This document shows, one piece after another, positions 7,108-8,156 of a stretch of 8,156 nucleotides of DNA (position 1 is its first letter; each line of letters begins with the position of its first letter). Where the stretch lies: positions 1-8,156 of the forward strand of contig JAFRZQ010000132.1 in NCBI GenBank assembly GCA_017442465.1. The letters run 5' to 3'. A program made the translations under genes and the position numbers. Under the pieces are notes generated by a model. It had not been told where the DNA came from, ran no database searches, and saw only the letters and a program-made list of their open reading frames with translations. This DNA is from Anaerotignum sp. (GTDB lineage Bacteria > Bacillota > Clostridia > Lachnospirales > Anaerotignaceae).

Positions 7108-8156
7108 ATGATCGGACAAGGTTTTGAAATTGAAGCAAGAGAAGTAAAACCCATCAACACAAAATACAGAACAATCTGCACACCTATTCCTGTGCCTGAA
7201 TCTTTCCCTCTGATCGAGGAAATGCAGAAATATGAACCCCGTTCTATGGCAGGTCAGCCCCTGATCGTGTGGGATCATACAGAAGACGGCTATATCATCT
7301 GTGACCCTTATGGCAACAGATATCTGGATTTCTCCTCTGCAGTTATGATCACAAACTCTGGTCATGCAAATCCCAAACTGCAGGAAGCAATCAAAGCAGT
7401 CATCGACAAACCACTGCTGGCATCCTATGCATTCCCTACAGCGGAACGTGTAGCAGCAGCAAAAGAACTGGTTAGTGTTTGTCCTATCCCTAATGCAAAA
7501 GCATTTATGCTGTCTGCTGGTACAGAAGCAGTAGAATGTGCATTCAAACTGGCAAGAACATACGGCAAAATGAAGGGTGGTCCCGATAAGAAAGTTATCG
7601 TTTCCTTCGAAAGCGCATTCCACGGCAGAACACTGGCATCTCAGCTGGTAGGCGGTACACCCAGCCTGAAGGATTGGATCGGCAACCTGGATAAAGACGT
7701 ATTCCAGGCTCCTTGGCCCAATGGTTATGAACATGAATGGGCAGACGAAACACATCCTGATTTTGATGAAGACAAAATGTTCCAGACTCTGCTGGATACA
7801 ATCACAGAACATGGCGTAGAATTCAAAAATGTTGCAGGTATCATCATTGAATCCTACAACGGCGTACAGTGCTACCCTATGCCTAAGAGCTATGCAAAGA
7901 AACTGCGTGCTTTCTGTGATGAATATGACATCTGCCTGATCATGGACGAAATCCAGACAGGTTTCTGCCGTACAGGTAAATGGTTCGCATTCCAGCACTA
8001 TGATATTCTGCCCGATATCTTTACAGCAGCAAAAGGTCTGAGCGGTGCGCTGCCTATGTCCTGCGTATATGCAAGAGAAGAAATCATGGATCTGTATGCA
8101 CCTAATACAATGACATCCACACATTCCGGCAGCCCTGTGGCAGCAGCTTGTACAGC
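7108..8156 (+). CDS. Class III aminotransferase, 4-aminobutyrate aminotransferase-like (3' end outside window)
   Basis: The first 349 codons of a second PLP aminotransferase are present, still open at the window edge. It starts at MIGQGFEIEA, with AAGGAGGT (7093-7100) 7 nt before the ATG. Motifs are YLDFSSAVMITNSGHANP, LSAGTEAVECAFKLAR around G138-E140, SFESAFHGRT, LIMDEIQTGFCRTGKW with D280, AAKGLSGALPMS with the Schiff-base lysine K309, and STHSGSPVAAA near the truncated end. This is the GabT/ornithine/acetylornithine branch of class III, unlike the HemL-like neighbour. About 100 residues should remain outside the window. Such enzymes move a terminal amino group from GABA, beta-alanine, taurine or similar amines to 2-oxoglutarate or pyruvate. 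Which donor is used here is unknown. Confidence 0.88.
   Translation, partial: MIGQGFEIEAREVKPINTKYRTICTPIPVPESFPLIEEMQKYEPRSMAGQPLIVWDHTEDGYIICDPYGNRYLDFSSAVMITNSGHANPKLQEAIKAVIDKPLLASYAFPTAERVAAAKELVSVCPIPNAKAFMLSAGTEAVECAFKLARTYGKMKGGPDKKVIVSFESAFHGRTLASQLVGGTPSLKDWIGNLDKDVFQAPWPNGYEHEWADETHPDFDEDKMFQTLLDTITEHGVEFKNVAGIIIESYNGVQCYPMPKSYAKKLRAFCDEYDICLIMDEIQTGFCRTGKWFAFQHYDILPDIFTAAKGLSGALPMSCVYAREEIMDLYAPNTMTSTHSGSPVAAACT

Noticed and set aside
5841..7181. Long minus-strand frame opposite the HemL-like gene (446 codons)
   Set aside because: It is rich in Cys, Phe, His and Ile with no family motif, lies antisense to a clear gene and has no suitable ribosome binding site. It stays open because the sense gene avoids codons that would give antisense stops.
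7084..8124. Long minus-strand frame opposite the second aminotransferase (346 codons)
   Set aside because: Same Cys/Phe-rich composition of an antisense shadow; the + strand frame has PLP-enzyme motifs and a good ribosome binding site.

Overview
The window looks like one co-directional catabolic operon from a low-to-moderate-GC anaerobic member of the Bacillota. The reasons are strong AAGGAGG-type ribosome binding sites before the genes, TAA as the favoured stop, and a TRAP solute-binding protein made as a lipoprotein, which fits a cell with a single membrane. The genus cannot be fixed from the sequence. All real genes are on the + strand. The long minus-strand frames are shadows.

Layout. 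Positions 1-179 are a non-coding leader with a good candidate sigma-A promoter (TTGAAA, 17 bp, extended TGG-TATATT) set inside a 9-bp inverted repeat. Then come an FAD-linked oxidase of the GlcD/alkyl-DHAP-synthase-like family (180-1595) and an iron-sulfur CCG-domain partner like GlcF/HdrD (1620-2681). Next is a complete three-part TRAP transporter: DctP substrate-binding lipoprotein (2738-3781), DctQ small membrane subunit (3906-4400) and DctM large permease (4400-5692). Two different class III PLP-dependent aminotransferases follow: a glutamate-1-semialdehyde-aminomutase-like enzyme (5745-7064) and a 4-aminobutyrate-aminotransferase-like enzyme (7108 to the window edge, cut off).

The main anomaly is in dctP. 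The reading frame is whole from lipoprotein signal to C-terminus except for one in-frame TGA at 3113-3115, at a position where the family usually has an aromatic residue. A Trp codon mutated or miscalled (TGG to TGA) is the simplest reading. Selenocysteine or programmed readthrough is possible but poorly supported. A strong intercistronic hairpin (3834-3871) lies between dctP and dctQ, a common place for setting the high SBP to permease ratio.

How the genes may work together (inference): the TRAP system imports an organic acid, amino acid or sulfonate-type anion; the FAD/Fe-S pair oxidises a hydroxy acid and passes electrons to a membrane or soluble carrier; the two aminotransferases move amino groups to or from oxo acids or semialdehydes. 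The substrate cannot be named from this window, and this gene combination is the main functional puzzle.
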